Below, piece by piece: positions 36,390 through 46,071 of a DNA stretch of 64,000 nt. A program made the translations under genes and the position numbers. Under the pieces are notes generated by a model, which searched no databases, had not been told where the DNA came from, and saw only the letters and a program-made list of their open reading frames with translations. The DNA comes from an uncultured Chryseobacterium sp. (lineage in GTDB: Bacteria > Bacteroidota > Bacteroidia > Flavobacteriales > Weeksellaceae), in contig CAJYWD010000001.1 of NCBI GenBank assembly GCA_913778505.1, forward strand, positions 62,001 to 126,000, written 5' to 3'. How positions within the stretch are numbered: the stretch's first letter is position 1; each line of letters starts with the position of its first letter.

Positions 36390-36409
36390 CTTGTTCCTGA
36401 TATCCGGGA

Positions 36410-37678
36410 TTAATAGTTGAACAGTGCGTGGCCTTCCATTAATTCATTGACTTTCTTCCGCACGGATTCAAGTCTTGCTTCATTTTTGATGTCTTCTACC
36501 ACTTCGGAAATCAAGCCTGCAATGGTTTCCATGTCATTTTCCTTCAGGCCTCTGGTGGTGATGGCTGCGGTACCCAGTCTGATCCCGGATGTAGTGAACG
36601 GTGATTTGTCATCAAACGGCACCATATTTTTGTTACAGGTGATGTCGGCTTTTACCAGGGCTTTTTCGGTTTCTTTGCCGTTCACATTTTTGTTTCTGAG
36701 ATCAATCAGCATTAAGTGATTGTCCGTTCCGCCACTCACGATTTCGAAACCTAATTGGATCATGGCATTTGCCAGCGCCTGCGCATTGGCTTTGACCTGT
36801 TTTGCATAAACCTCGAATTTTGAATCGATAGCTTCTGCAAACGCCACAGCTTTGGCACCAATCACGTGTTCCAACGGACCACCCTGAATGCCTGGGAAAA
36901 CGGCGCTGTCTAAAACGGCGCTCATCAGTTTGATTTCGCCCTTCGGTGTTTTATGGCCGTAAGTATTTTCAAAATCTTTGCCCATCATGATCATTCCACC
37001 TCTTGGACCTCTCAGGGTTTTATGTGTCGTCGTCGTTACCACGTGGCAGTGTTCGAACGGGTTATTCAACAAACCTTTGGCCACCAGACCTGCAGGATGT
37101 GCGATATCTGCCCAAAGCGTGGCCCCAATCTCATCTGCCACTTCACGGAACTTAGCATAATCCAAATCTCTGGAATAAGCCGAAAAGCCGGCAATGAGCA
37201 TCTTTGGTTTTTCGCGAAGTGCCACTTCCCGCATCTGATCGTAATCAATCAGACCCGTTTCCCGCTGAACGCCGTAAGAGCAAACTTCATACTGGATTCC
37301 GGAGAAATTAACCGCTGAACCGTGCGTGAGATGTCCGCCCATTGACAAGTCCATTCCCATTACTTTGTCACCAGGCTTCAGAACCGACAGGTAAATTGCG
37401 GCATTGGCCTGGGAACCTGAGTGAGGCTGGACATTGACATACTCGACACCGAACAGTTCCTTAGCCCTGTCGATAGCGAGCTGCTCTACCTCATCCACCA
37501 CCTCGCAACCGCCATAGTATCTGCGGCCCGGGTAGCCTTCGGCATATTTATTGGTGAGAACACTTCCCATTGCTCTCATCACGTTGTCGGAAACAAAATT
37601 TTCCGAGGCGATGAGCTCAATGCCGTGCGTCTGTCTTAGTCTTTCTTTTTCAATTAAGTCGAAAATCGGGTCTTGCAT
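36410..37678 (-). CDS. glyA: Serine hydroxymethyltransferase
   Basis: The 422-residue PLP enzyme has the hallmark stretches [12 protein letters not shown] near residue 20 and the PLP-lysine site [15 protein letters not shown] near 220. GSQANAAIY and [14 protein letters not shown] are also present. It converts serine and tetrahydrofolate to glycine and methylene-tetrahydrofolate, the main one-carbon source. The gene is monocistronic with its own terminator and a TACTTTTG promoter element 20 bases upstream of the ATG. Confidence 0.97.
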   Translation of the reverse strand: MQDPIFDLIEKERLRQTHGIELIASENFVSDNVMRAMGSVLTNKYAEGYPGRRYYGGCEVVDEVEQLAIDRAKELFGVEYVNVQPHSGSQANAAIYLSVLKPGDKVMGMDLSMGGHLTHGSAVNFSGIQYEVCSYGVQRETGLIDYDQMREVALREKPKMLIAGFSAYSRDLDYAKFREVADEIGATLWADIAHPAGLVAKGLLNNPFEHCHVVTTTTHKTLRGPRGGMIMMGKDFENTYGHKTPKGEIKLMSAVLDSAVFPGIQGGPLEHVIGAKAVAFAEAIDSKFEVYAKQVKANAQALANAMIQLGFEIVSGGTDNHLMLIDLRNKNVNGKETEKALVKADITCNKNMVPFDDKSPFTTSGIRLGTAAITTRGLKENDMETIAGLISEVVEDIKNEARLESVRKKVNELMEGHALFNY

Positions 37679-37697
37679 TTGTCAGATTTATTTTTCC

Positions 37698-37705
37698 CAA
37701 AAGTA
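37698..37705 (-). promoter_or_regulatory. TAnnTTTG promoter element for glyA
   Basis: The minus-strand sequence TACTTTTG lies 20 bases upstream of the glyA start and matches the Bacteroidota -7 consensus. No clear -33 element is visible. Confidence 0.4.
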
Positions 37706-37771
37706 AGAAATTCCGAAGATATTTTTGTACATTTCAAAGATTAACATTTTTAAAAGTGAAATCGTAATTCG

Positions 37772-37779
37772 TAAATTTG
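37772..37779 (+). promoter_or_regulatory. TAnnTTTG promoter element for the divergent small gene
   Basis: TAAATTTG is located 63 bases upstream of the ATG at 37842. Confidence 0.4.
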
Positions 37780-37841
37780 TAGTAACTCATTAATGAAAGA
37801 AAAACGATTGTCCTTAATTATTAAAGCAAATAATTCTCGAT

Positions 37842-38138
37842 ATGAAATCAAAGAAGAAATACAAAAAAGAGCTATTGAAATCGCTGAAACACCTGGAAGC
37901 TGCAGAAAGTGCCTCGCTGCGGGTGATGACGAACCTGATGCTCCTGAAGGAGATGAAGGATCACAATATCAAATTCAAAAAAGGTGACGTATTTTCCTTT
38001 GAGGATGATATCTTCGATTACAGCGAGGATAAAAATATCCGAATCCTGGCGAAGCTGCGCAGGAAAACGATGAAAGCCATGCAGAATCTTGTGGAGAATA
38101 ATCAGTTTAAGGATAAGGAGCTGAAGTTTTTGGCCTAA
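37842..38138 (+). CDS. Hypothetical protein, 98 aa, highly charged
   Basis: The frame starting at 37842 encodes a lysine- and glutamate-rich helical protein (MKSKKKYKKELLKSLKHLEAAE) with no signal peptide or membrane segment. A -7 element lies upstream and the frame has natural-looking composition; an overlapping 64-codon frame from 37793 has a poorer, cysteine-ending composition and is not favoured. No family recognised. Confidence 0.6.
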   Translation: MKSKKKYKKELLKSLKHLEAAESASLRVMTNLMLLKEMKDHNIKFKKGDVFSFEDDIFDYSEDKNIRILAKLRRKTMKAMQNLVENNQFKDKELKFLA

Positions 38139-38514
38139 ATAGAAATTAATTTAACCTGAATTCGGGATAAAGAATTTACTAAATTATGGATTAGACAATG
38201 CTTAATTGTTTTTATCGCAAAGAAAAGCAAAGGAATATACTTTCTAAAATGATTCTAGGTTAAACAATGCCACTTGACTACGTCGAATCTTCGATTTCGT
38301 TTATCAAACAAAATTTTAGTCTCACTTTGATCAGTTTTTAGTTTATACTGAGCTTGTCGAAGTACGCTTGTCTATCTAAATTATAGAAATTCAACTCATC
38401 AATTTTTGTTTCGTTTTGCGATTGATAATCCTTAGCCCGAAGTCAGGTTAATTTATGATTATGCCTTATATTGGATTATTCAAAAAGAAAAAAATTAATA
38501 CGTTTGATAAAAAT

Positions 38515-38544
38515 AAAACCCTTCAATCTCTGAAAGGTTTTTTT
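38515..38544 (+). terminator. Hairpin with T-run
   Basis: AAAACC-CTTCA pairs with TGAA-AGGTTTT, ending in seven T residues. It could terminate the transcript of the 98-aa gene. It overlaps a doubtful 47-codon frame, so one of the two readings is wrong. Confidence 0.45.
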
Positions 38545-38609
38545 GGTATTGAACGTATTAAAATTTCTTATCAATTTGCTAATGAAGCTTACGCTCGTGT
38601 TTAAAAAAA

Positions 38610-38805
38610 TCAAGGCAAAAGCTCAATAACTTCTATCATGGGTTGATAGTTCTTCAACGAAGCCGAGTGTACAGTGAAGCCACATTTTTCAAATAATTCT
38701 TCGTCTATTTTTGTAAAGTCCAGAATCTCCCAACCATTTTTCCTTAATATCTGGATAAACATCTTTTAAAGCTAAGTAATGACTATTGTTAATATGACCT
38801 CAATC
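38610..38805 (-). pseudogene. Remnant of a frameshifted gene
   Basis: On the minus strand one frame reads GHINNSHYLALKDVYPDI, then stops soon after. The frame one step over continues NGWEILDFTKIDEELFEKC and VIELLP to a stop at 38610. Both parts look protein-like and join at about 38745, which suggests a single gene end broken by an indel. No upstream part was found, so it is a fragment. No family recognised. Confidence 0.35.
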
Positions 38806-38937
38806 AAATCTTGTCTTATTAGAAAGTTAACTCGTCAATTAAGATTTCCGCATATAAAAAACCTTCAAATTCTGGAATTCGAATTTAGAAGTTTGGAAGA
38901 ATTTGATCTTTATCCGGATTTACATTATAATTGGTCG

Positions 38938-39825
38938 TTAAAACAATGTAGGCTCTTCGGAAGCCATTTCCGGAACATGCAGATCGGTTTTCCAATCCTT
39001 ATTCATCTTTTGGATGAGATGTGATGATAGCAGCGGTGACGCTTTTTCAATATTCTGATGGACAAAGAAATAAAGATTTTGCAGGCCTTCTTTTTTCCAC
39101 TTCGTCAGCCTCTGCAGCCAGTCGTCCAGCCTCCCGTAATCACTTTCGGCATTAGCTCCCACGTAGCGGATGAAGGCATGAGGCGTAGTGAGCCGCATAT
39201 GCAGCATGTCTCTCCTGCCGGCGGTGTCTACAATTATATTGGTAATGTTATGCACTTCAAACAGTTCGCAAACCGTGTTGAACACCTCTTCGTCAGTGAA
39301 CCATTCTGTATTTCTCAATTCGATGGCTAATGGAACCTCTTTTGGCCAGTCCTGAACAAATTTTTCCAAACGTTCAAAATCTTTCGGTTTAAAATTATCG
39401 TGAAGCTGAAGAAAGACCATTCCTAGCTTTTCGTCGAAATTAAGAACTGCGGAAGCGAATTGCGTGACCACATCGGTGATGTTCAGCAACCTTCTGAAAT
39501 GCGAGACGGTATTGGTGATTTTCGGAAAGAATTTGAAATCCTTGGGGGTCTTGTCTTTCCAGGTCTGAACCTGTTCGGCGGTTGGCATTCCATAGAAAGT
39601 TGCGTTCAACTCGATGGAATTAAACTGCGTGGCGTAATAGGTCAACTCATCTTTTGTGCCTTTCGGATAGAAGCCCTTGAGGTCTGTTTTATTCCATTTT
39701 GCGCAGCCTATCGAGATATTCTGCAAACCTTTTTTATTCTGATCGAGAATGAACCTGGTCTGCGGATGGTCTTTTGGCAGTGTAAAATCGATTTGTGACG
39801 GGTCAGCAACTTGTCCGAATTTCAT
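38938..39825 (-). CDS. DUF72 family protein (YecE-like)
   Basis: The 295-residue protein has the DUF72 TIM-barrel pattern: ISIGCAKWNKTDLKGFYP near 38-55, YYATQFNSIELNATFYGMP near 63-81, and FFPKITNTVSHFRRL near 98. PLAIELRNTEWF and FVHQNIEKASPLLS are also present. The family is widespread and uncharacterised. It stands alone, convergent with the gene-poor spacer, with a 78-base gap to the LytTR gene. Confidence 0.92.
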   Translation of the reverse strand: MKFGQVADPSQIDFTLPKDHPQTRFILDQNKKGLQNISIGCAKWNKTDLKGFYPKGTKDELTYYATQFNSIELNATFYGMPTAEQVQTWKDKTPKDFKFFPKITNTVSHFRRLLNITDVVTQFASAVLNFDEKLGMVFLQLHDNFKPKDFERLEKFVQDWPKEVPLAIELRNTEWFTDEEVFNTVCELFEVHNITNIIVDTAGRRDMLHMRLTTPHAFIRYVGANAESDYGRLDDWLQRLTKWKKEGLQNLYFFVHQNIEKASPLLSSHLIQKMNKDWKTDLHVPEMASEEPTLF

Positions 39826-39903
39826 ATTGTAAGAACTTAGAGTTTAGAAATTAGATTTTAGATTTTAGAATCGAGGTTTAAAGTTAGTGAATAAATTGAC
39901 ACT

Positions 39904-41430
39904 TCAATTCTCAAATCTAAAATTTCGCGAAATCGGAATCTCGGTATTATCTTCCATCACAACGAATCTGTTGGTAAACTGCTTCACAAAATTTCTGTTG
40001 ATGATATACGACCGGTGGCATTTGATGAAATTGGGAGGCAGCTCTACGATAATGTCACTCAGTTTTCCTCTTACAAAATGATTGTTTTTTTCGATAGTGT
40101 GTATGCTGAGATAGTGGTCATCAGCTTTTATATAAGCCAGCTGCTCCAGGTTGACTTTTGTTTTATCTTTCAGGATGATGCTGTCTTTTTCAATTAATTT
40201 TTTGATGGTTTTTAGTTCTTCTATGGTTTGGTAGTGTTCCGTTTCAAGGTATTGTTTTTCTACAGCCAGTTTTTTTCGCCGGACATCTTCTTTCTTCCAT
40301 TTGAAAAACCCGTATAATGCAATAATAAATACAATGCCTACGAGAGCGAAAAGTAATATTTGTTTGTTTGTCAATTTTTTAATGGCAAGGTCTTTTTCCC
40401 GGGTTTGGTATTTGGTATCTATTTCGTGGATTGCAATTGAATTTTCTTCTCTTTTTAGCGTATCTTCAAATGCTATTTTTCTGTTTAAGTAGTAAATTGC
40501 GCTGTCATTATTTTTAGCTTTGGAATAGGTTTTATATAAAGCATCTGAAATAAGAATATTGCTTTTTAGGTTTTGTTTAAAATATTTTGAATGTTCTGAT
40601 TTTCTAAAAACAGCTGTTGCTTTTTTTATGTTTCCTGTATCTAAATAATCATGTCCTTCATTAAACTCAATACTGGTTAATGCCAATTGGGAATAGTATT
40701 CATTTGATTTTTTATATTCGTGCTTTGCCTTTTCTATATATACTTTTGAAAGTTTATAGTGATGAGTTACACTATAGTAAATGCTCATCATTTGATATAC
40801 TTTTCCTTTTAATATTGGTTTTCCTTTACAATAAGCTATTAATGAGTCGTAACTTTTTATATTAAAATTATTGTTTTTATGATATTCTGTTTTTTCGTAA
40901 TATTTTTTAAAAATTGAATAATATTTTGCCCAAAATGTATTTATAAAATCATTGTTCAATTTCGAATATTCATTCGAGATGTTTGAAAATTGTATAAAAT
41001 TCATTTCATTGATTTGAAACAGATTCAACATTTTCCGCAGACTTTCTTGTTGAAGACTTGTATTATTGTTTTGAACCCCCAACTGATAGGTCTTCAAATA
41101 GAGTTCATAAGATTTTTTACTAAATTTATTGGATATTCTTGTGTAATAATCGCCTAAAAAATTATAATAAATTCCTTTTTGATAGTAATCAAAGTTTGAA
41201 GTGTCTAAAGACAGGATCTCGTTTGAAATCAGTCCTGTCTTTAGATAATTGACTTCATTTTGTAGTAAGATTTTGCAATCCAGATTACTAATACTTTTTA
41301 TTTTACGATCTGCTTTTTCTAATTCATAATTGTTGATGTCCGTAATGATTGATGAATAAAAAACATCCTCCTTGTTTTGAGCATAGTTATGAATAGAAAA
41401 TAAAAGCAGGAATAAAATAAGGGGTTTCAT
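39904..41430 (-). CDS. TPR-membrane-LytTR signalling protein
   Basis: The 508-residue protein has a signal-like start (MKPLILFLLLFSIHNYAQ), a long helical TPR-like sensor region (about 20-340), a membrane segment near 360 (ILLFALVGIVFIIALYGFF), a coiled coil, and a C-terminal LytTR DNA-binding domain (KVNLEQLAYIKADDHYLSIHT...NFIKCHRSYIINRNFV). It is therefore a one-piece membrane regulator whose sensor faces the periplasm and whose DNA-binding domain faces the cytosol. It starts at the base before the upstream gene's stop region, so it is coupled to the 215-residue protein and the caspase-like gene. Confidence 0.85.
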   Translation of the reverse strand: MKPLILFLLLFSIHNYAQNKEDVFYSSIITDINNYELEKADRKIKSISNLDCKILLQNEVNYLKTGLISNEILSLDTSNFDYYQKGIYYNFLGDYYTRISNKFSKKSYELYLKTYQLGVQNNNTSLQQESLRKMLNLFQINEMNFIQFSNISNEYSKLNNDFINTFWAKYYSIFKKYYEKTEYHKNNNFNIKSYDSLIAYCKGKPILKGKVYQMMSIYYSVTHHYKLSKVYIEKAKHEYKKSNEYYSQLALTSIEFNEGHDYLDTGNIKKATAVFRKSEHSKYFKQNLKSNILISDALYKTYSKAKNNDSAIYYLNRKIAFEDTLKREENSIAIHEIDTKYQTREKDLAIKKLTNKQILLFALVGIVFIIALYGFFKWKKEDVRRKKLAVEKQYLETEHYQTIEELKTIKKLIEKDSIILKDKTKVNLEQLAYIKADDHYLSIHTIEKNNHFVRGKLSDIIVELPPNFIKCHRSYIINRNFVKQFTNRFVVMEDNTEIPISRNFRFEN

Positions 41431-42078
41431 CTATGGATTTGTTTTAGTAGCGTCTTTAAGTTTTTTAAGTTTTTCCCACTCTTCATAGGAAACCCAAACC
41501 ATCCCTTCTGGTGCGACTTCTTTTGTTTGTGGATTGATTTTTGAACCACTTCCTTTTGCGACTGGTGTATTTACCAAACACATCCTCCCTTTGGAATTTG
41601 CTTTATCCAATTCAATATCCAAGCCTTCCATAACAAAATGCAGCTTCTCTCCAATCGCTGTATTTATTTTAAATGGACGAGCATAGTAGTAAACAGGAGG
41701 TACCACGCCTACATGTAACGGATCGATTGTCGTAATTTTAATTTTAAAATTGACCAAAGGTCCATGATGGAGTTCATCTTTTTCTGAATAAAATAAGCTT
41801 ACTGGAGGATTATTAATCACATCAGCCATGTCTAGTGCTACAAAAAGATTATCCTTTGAATAAAAACCATGCACTACCATCAGTTCAAAACCATTGATAG
41901 TGATAGTACCGTCTGCATCCATTCTTGAATCGACAACTCTCATGATAACGACAAAATTCATATCATTACCTATTTTTGTATGGCAAACCTGAAATTTTTC
42001 ATACTCATCATAAATAAAATTATAAGGCGCAAAATTATCGACATCCTCAATGCTGGTTGGGTAATTTAAATTTGACAT
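41431..42078 (-). CDS. Hypothetical protein, 215 aa, between caspase-like and LytTR genes
   Basis: No signal peptide and no membrane segment. The first 160 residues look like a beta-rich domain (FVVIMRVVDSRMDADGTITINGFELMVVHGFYS), followed by a charged tail with VSYEEWEKLKKLKDA. There is zero gap to the LytTR gene and 34 bases to the caspase-like gene, so the three are likely one operon. The fold and function are not recognised; a partner or substrate of the caspase-like protease is a reasonable but untested guess. Confidence 0.65.
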   Translation of the reverse strand: MSNLNYPTSIEDVDNFAPYNFIYDEYEKFQVCHTKIGNDMNFVVIMRVVDSRMDADGTITINGFELMVVHGFYSKDNLFVALDMADVINNPPVSLFYSEKDELHHGPLVNFKIKITTIDPLHVGVVPPVYYYARPFKINTAIGEKLHFVMEGLDIELDKANSKGRMCLVNTPVAKGSGSKINPQTKEVAPEGMVWVSYEEWEKLKKLKDATKTNP

Positions 42079-42112
42079 AATTATTTAATTTATTTAAATA
42101 TTTTTGATTCAA

Positions 42113-42991
42113 TTATATACGTTTGTTAATTTTAAAAATATCTTTACGGATAAACTTGACTATCCTCTCTGCTTGGGTCTCACTCATCAATCCCCCAATT
42201 CCCTTATTCGGGTCTGCTAGTAATAGTTCAATATCTTTTCTGCTAAAACTTAAATCCATTTTCAGAGGACTGGAAAAAATAGGATTCTTAAGAATCGTCC
42301 CGTTTGTAAAAGCCATTTGGGGATTTTGGGGATAGCCGTCTTTTTCAATTTTTTCTCTTGCTAAATCAAATATTTCATTGTAATTCTTGCCCAAATTAGC
42401 TTTAACCACATCCAACAAAAAGGTGGAGTAAACAGCCTCTTGCTTCTTCTGTTGCTTTTCCTCATCAAAACTTTCCATATAGGCTTTATCTGTTTTAGCT
42501 GTGGAAGAAAATGCGACTTCATTATCATTAACAAATTTATTTGCAGACAAACTTTCTCCTTCGATCAAACCATTGTCGCAAGCGTCTATTATTATGAAAA
42601 CAGGAGCTTTTTTCTTGTTTAAATTCAGCAACAGGCGGATTTCATCATCCAGAATTGGATCTCCTTTACATATCAACTCTTCGTCCTTTCCATCGCCTTC
42701 ATCGTCAGGAAATAATGGGCTGTTATTTTTATTTTCTATCTGTCTTCCATGTCCCATATAAATAAATAAGGCAAAATCATTAGATTTTAAATCAGAAAAC
42801 AGATTGGTCAATCCACATAACACCTTAGTTCTGGTGGCATCTTCATCTGTTAAAAAAGCGACTTCTTCAAATCCTTGTTTATCCAAAAAAATTTTCCAGG
42901 CTAATGCTGTTGCTTTCGCCCCAGGCAGTGCCGTAAAACCATCGCTATAAATTGAACTCTGGTTAGCTCCTACTATGACATATTTTTTCAC
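42113..42991 (-). CDS. Caspase family protein (peptidase C14-like)
   Basis: The 292-residue protein has the caspase-like core: KKYVIVGANQSSIY at the N-terminus, catalytic His81 in FIYMGHGRQ, and catalytic Cys138 in VFIIIDACDNG. The order and spacing of the dyad match bacterial metacaspase-like peptidases. The start is GTG at 42991, as no in-frame ATG precedes the first strand. A helical C-terminal region (about 200-292) may be a regulatory domain. Cytosolic. It heads the three-gene run with the 215-residue protein and the LytTR regulator. Confidence 0.85.
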   Translation of the reverse strand: MKKYVIVGANQSSIYSDGFTALPGAKATALAWKIFLDKQGFEEVAFLTDEDATRTKVLCGLTNLFSDLKSNDFALFIYMGHGRQIENKNNSPLFPDDEGDGKDEELICKGDPILDDEIRLLLNLNKKKAPVFIIIDACDNGLIEGESLSANKFVNDNEVAFSSTAKTDKAYMESFDEEKQQKKQEAVYSTFLLDVVKANLGKNYNEIFDLAREKIEKDGYPQNPQMAFTNGTILKNPIFSSPLKMDLSFSRKDIELLLADPNKGIGGLMSETQAERIVKFIRKDIFKINKRI

Positions 42992-43074
42992 AATCTTATT
43001 TTTTCAAATTATTTTCTTATTTAAGATCCTGTTTAAAAATTTAATTTAATTTTTTCGTATATTAAAGTAAACTC

Positions 43075-43141
43075 TGTCATTCCGCAGGAATCTAGAAATT
43101 TAAAGATCTTAATTTATTGTTTAGATTCGGACCGAATGACA
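43075..43141. repeat. Imperfect inverted-repeat element (family also at 50929)
   Basis: TGTCATTCCGCAGGAATCT (43075-43093) is mirrored imperfectly by AGATTCGGACCGAATGACA (43123-43141). The same arms appear in the element at 50929-50979. Confidence 0.6.
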
Positions 43142-43213
43142 AATTATTCGAAAAAACATTATTAAAAATCAGCTATATAAAAATATTTGAATAAAATTTC
43201 AACAGGCTCTAAG

Positions 43214-44986
43214 TCACAAAATTTTTATTTTCGTTCTTTGCTTGCTGGTCAGGTTATACGTGAGGCCAACGAAAGCTCCGATTTTAAAATTGTTGGTCGT
43301 AATGCTATTGACATCAAGCGTGTTGTCGTATGTAGCAGTATCATCCGATTTATAATACTTTTTCAGTTGCGTTACATTGCTAAATGACGGACCGACAGTA
43401 ATTACGGTTTTTTCTCTCTTGCCCAACATCAGGCTCACTCCCGGAAAGAAAGAATTGAGCCGGAACTGGCTGATGTCCAAAGATGCGCCCAATGAAAGTG
43501 CCCAGGCTACAGATCCACCGTTTCTGAAACTCGTGTGCAAGATCCCTGCAAGACTCGGATAAAAAACATTACGATTATTTTCCACTATTTTGACTTTATT
43601 ATTACCTGCCACTTCCTGAAGATCATAAGTCTGTCGATTTGTAAAAAAATCAAAAACAGCACCCACACTGAAATCCCATCTCACGCCTCCTTGTACATAC
43701 TCCGTGTATGTAAAATTTTTCACAAGACTCGTTTCATTGTCTTTTTTGATTTTCACGTTGAACTCTATCATATCTTCCATAGACTGTATCGGGTTTGAAA
43801 AGAATTGGTAAGGCTCATCTGTTTTCAGCACCGCATCCGAGATTTGGGTGTTGTTGATAAGGCTGTTTATACGATCTGGTTTTAGTTTGGCGTAGGTATC
43901 TTCAACATATTTTTTGAGCTGGGAGATGTATACATTTGCCAGATCATATTTGGATTGGTCGTTTTCTTTGAGCTTTGCGAGAACTTCCGTCAGGTCGTTT
44001 GAGTTTAGACGGTCATTAATTTTGTTATATGATTCTGTAAACGTTTTTACATTTCCATAATATTCTTCCTGTTTTTTCAAAATAGCATATTTCCCTCTTT
44101 CCCGGATATATAAATCCTTATTCATCATCGGGTTTTTTATAAAGTCCAAATAATTTCCATAAGCAGAGATGATATTCTGCATATTTTGAATGTTATTTGT
44201 GAAATTTTGATACTTTTCTTGGATCTGCTCAATCAAATCATTGTATCTTTTTTCCCAAATTTCTTTTTCTGATATTTCCCGAGAAATTGGACTTATTTTA
44301 TCTTTTATTCCCTCAATCTCTTTGTTTTTAAGCGCTATTTTAGTTTTAATGGAATTGATACTATCAAGCAAAGCATATTTCTTAGTCGAGACCTCTTTTC
44401 TATTTTGTTCTTGGAGAGGATCCAAAAATTGTTTGTCCGCATTTACAGAATCTATTTTGAATGACATTAATTTGGTCGTCAAAATTTGTTTTTTATTTTC
44501 AGCGGCTTTTAAATGGCCTCGTAATTCGGATAAGGTTTTTTCTTTTTCCTCAATTTTTTTTTCCGCTTTTGGGATAACATTATTTCTCCCAGTCTTGGTT
44601 GCTTTATTTATTTTGGCTTTTATGGATTGGGATTCAAAAGTCAAGTTAGGATCATCTCCAAGAATAGCCATAGAAATATTATCATTAACAAAGTTTTTTA
44701 CTTTTTTCAAAGAGTCGCTCAGGTTTTCATCCACTATTCTCACATCATTTCCACTGATGGAAGTCTGATACGTGATGCGGTTGATGTTGATGATTTTCAG
44801 CACAATCGGCTGATTGTGTTTGATGTAATCTGTGGTATCATAAAGAAAATTACCTCCTTTGAAATCATATGTCACCACCTTTGTTTTGAGTTCCTTTGGT
44901 GGTTTTTCTTTTTTTTCGGGTTTGTAGATCTGGGAGTTTATCAAATTGACGCTAAACAGGAGACAAAATAAGATTTTTGTTTTCAT
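43214..44986 (-). CDS. Secreted coiled-coil protein with C-terminal outer-membrane-like domain
   Basis: The ATG at 44986 gives a signal peptide (MKTKILFCLLFSVNLINSQ). The mature 590-residue protein has a charged coiled-coil middle (about 120-330, rich in K and E) and a C-terminal region with barrel-like strands (GGVRWDFSVGAVFDFFT, GILHTSFRNGGSVAWALSLGAS, FKIGAFVGLTYNLTS). It may be an outer-membrane anchored envelope protein. The gene lies upstream of the caspase-like gene but 222 bases apart. No named family recognised. Confidence 0.7.
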   Translation of the reverse strand: MKTKILFCLLFSVNLINSQIYKPEKKEKPPKELKTKVVTYDFKGGNFLYDTTDYIKHNQPIVLKIININRITYQTSISGNDVRIVDENLSDSLKKVKNFVNDNISMAILGDDPNLTFESQSIKAKINKATKTGRNNVIPKAEKKIEEKEKTLSELRGHLKAAENKKQILTTKLMSFKIDSVNADKQFLDPLQEQNRKEVSTKKYALLDSINSIKTKIALKNKEIEGIKDKISPISREISEKEIWEKRYNDLIEQIQEKYQNFTNNIQNMQNIISAYGNYLDFIKNPMMNKDLYIRERGKYAILKKQEEYYGNVKTFTESYNKINDRLNSNDLTEVLAKLKENDQSKYDLANVYISQLKKYVEDTYAKLKPDRINSLINNTQISDAVLKTDEPYQFFSNPIQSMEDMIEFNVKIKKDNETSLVKNFTYTEYVQGGVRWDFSVGAVFDFFTNRQTYDLQEVAGNNKVKIVENNRNVFYPSLAGILHTSFRNGGSVAWALSLGASLDISQFRLNSFFPGVSLMLGKREKTVITVGPSFSNVTQLKKYYKSDDTATYDNTLDVNSITTNNFKIGAFVGLTYNLTSKQRTKIKIL

Positions 44987-45321
44987 AATTATCATTTTTA
45001 TAAAATTAACAAAAAAAATAATCGAGAAACAGCTTGTTTACAAAAAATATATCCAGATTAAAAAACAATTTCACCTCTTTCGATTTGAGCAATTTTGGTG
45101 TAAATGTCGATTTCAGATTTATTTTTTTGTTTTGTTTCCTTGCAAAGTAACATCACTGTTTGACAAATTATGTTTTTATCCTTAAGATTTGAATTTGTTG
45201 AAATTTAGAATTGTAAGAAATGGTTGATGGTTGATGGTTGATGATCGATAAACGATAATCAATTTGACATTCAATATTTTATAATCTAAAAAAAATATAA
45301 TATTCTATTGCAAAACTTTAA
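44987..45321. other. Gene-free spacer with short repeat
   Basis: AT-rich, no supported gene. GGTTGAT tandem units lie at about 45222-45243, identical to units near 36.03 kb. Confidence 0.6.
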
Positions 45322-46071
45322 TTAAAACCTATACCCAAAAGACAGCCCGGAGCGCAATCCTGCCCAGGGGCCATTCATTTTTATAGAGGCGCCACGGCTG
45401 TTGGTGTTCACACTGTACTCTACGACGGGAATATCCTGGTTTTCCAGATATTCCTTCAATTCGCGTTGCTCTTCGGGAGTCATCACATAATCCGAAACGC
45501 CATCAAAATCGCCATTGGCAGTGCCGTAGTGTCCGCCGACAATCCAGAAGTCCAGCACCCAATTGTCCCTCTTGCCGAGAAACCATTGGCAGCCGATCAT
45601 CAGCCCAAAGCTGTTGGCCGTAGTCCTTCCGGAAATGCGGATGGGAATATCCCTCAAAGAGACATCCGGCGTAAATTCATAGACTGCATTGTCCAGAGTA
45701 AATTCTGAATGGCGATAGTATGGCGCAAGATAGAAACCCCTACCGTAGCCGCGGTTTCCCAAATAGAATCTAGGCTCTATCGTGATCTGGCTTGCGGAAA
45801 CCTCTATGTCCCGAAACTCAGAACTTTCTTCATCTTTAAGGAATAAATCGGAAAAAGGAAGTTTACCGGCGGGCATCATGCCATAAGAAACATTCACGGA
45901 AAACCATTTTGTAATGGCTCTTTCGTAGGTCAGGTTATAGTTTCGGAAGGCATAGGCTGTGAGGTTTGTTTTAAGAATGTTCTTCTTCTCACTGTCATGG
46001 GAATACTGCTGTGCATTGCTGAAAAGAAATAAGAATGCGGCACTTGCGGAAAGTAAAAATCGTGTTTTCAT
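45322..46071 (-). CDS. Outer membrane beta-barrel protein (DUF3575-like)
   Basis: Signal peptide 1-21 (FLFLFSNAQQ). The mature part starts NILKTNLTAYAFRNYNLTYERAITKWFSVNVSYG, a pattern seen in DUF3575-like barrels, then has several amphipathic strands (EPRFYLGNRGYGRGFYLAPYYRHSEF) and ends GLRSGLSFGYRF with a terminal Phe, typical of outer membrane proteins. Function unknown. The assignment to DUF3575 is from recall and tentative. Confidence 0.75.
   Translation of the reverse strand: MKTRFLLSASAAFLFLFSNAQQYSHDSEKKNILKTNLTAYAFRNYNLTYERAITKWFSVNVSYGMMPAGKLPFSDLFLKDEESSEFRDIEVSASQITIEPRFYLGNRGYGRGFYLAPYYRHSEFTLDNAVYEFTPDVSLRDIPIRISGRTTANSFGLMIGCQWFLGKRDNWVLDFWIVGGHYGTANGDFDGVSDYVMTPEEQRELKEYLENQDIPVVEYSVNTNSRGASIKMNGPWAGLRSGLSFGYRF

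Larger units (their letters stand above)
38139..38937. other. Gene-poor spacer with degenerate coding remnants
   Basis: No convincing full gene is seen. It contains the motif ACTGAGCTTGTCGAAGT (38347-38363), a dispersed element seen in many Bacteroidota. There is also a 47-codon plus-strand frame (38461-38604) of doubtful status overlapping a hairpin with a T-run (38515-38544), and on the minus strand a broken frame described separately. Confidence 0.5.

Noticed and set aside
38461-38604. 47-codon plus-strand frame as a gene
   Set aside because: It spans a terminator-like hairpin with T-run and has no family match; kept only as a mention.
38779-39024. 81-codon plus-strand frame
   Set aside because: Runs into the antisense of the DUF72 gene and has no ribosome-binding or family support.
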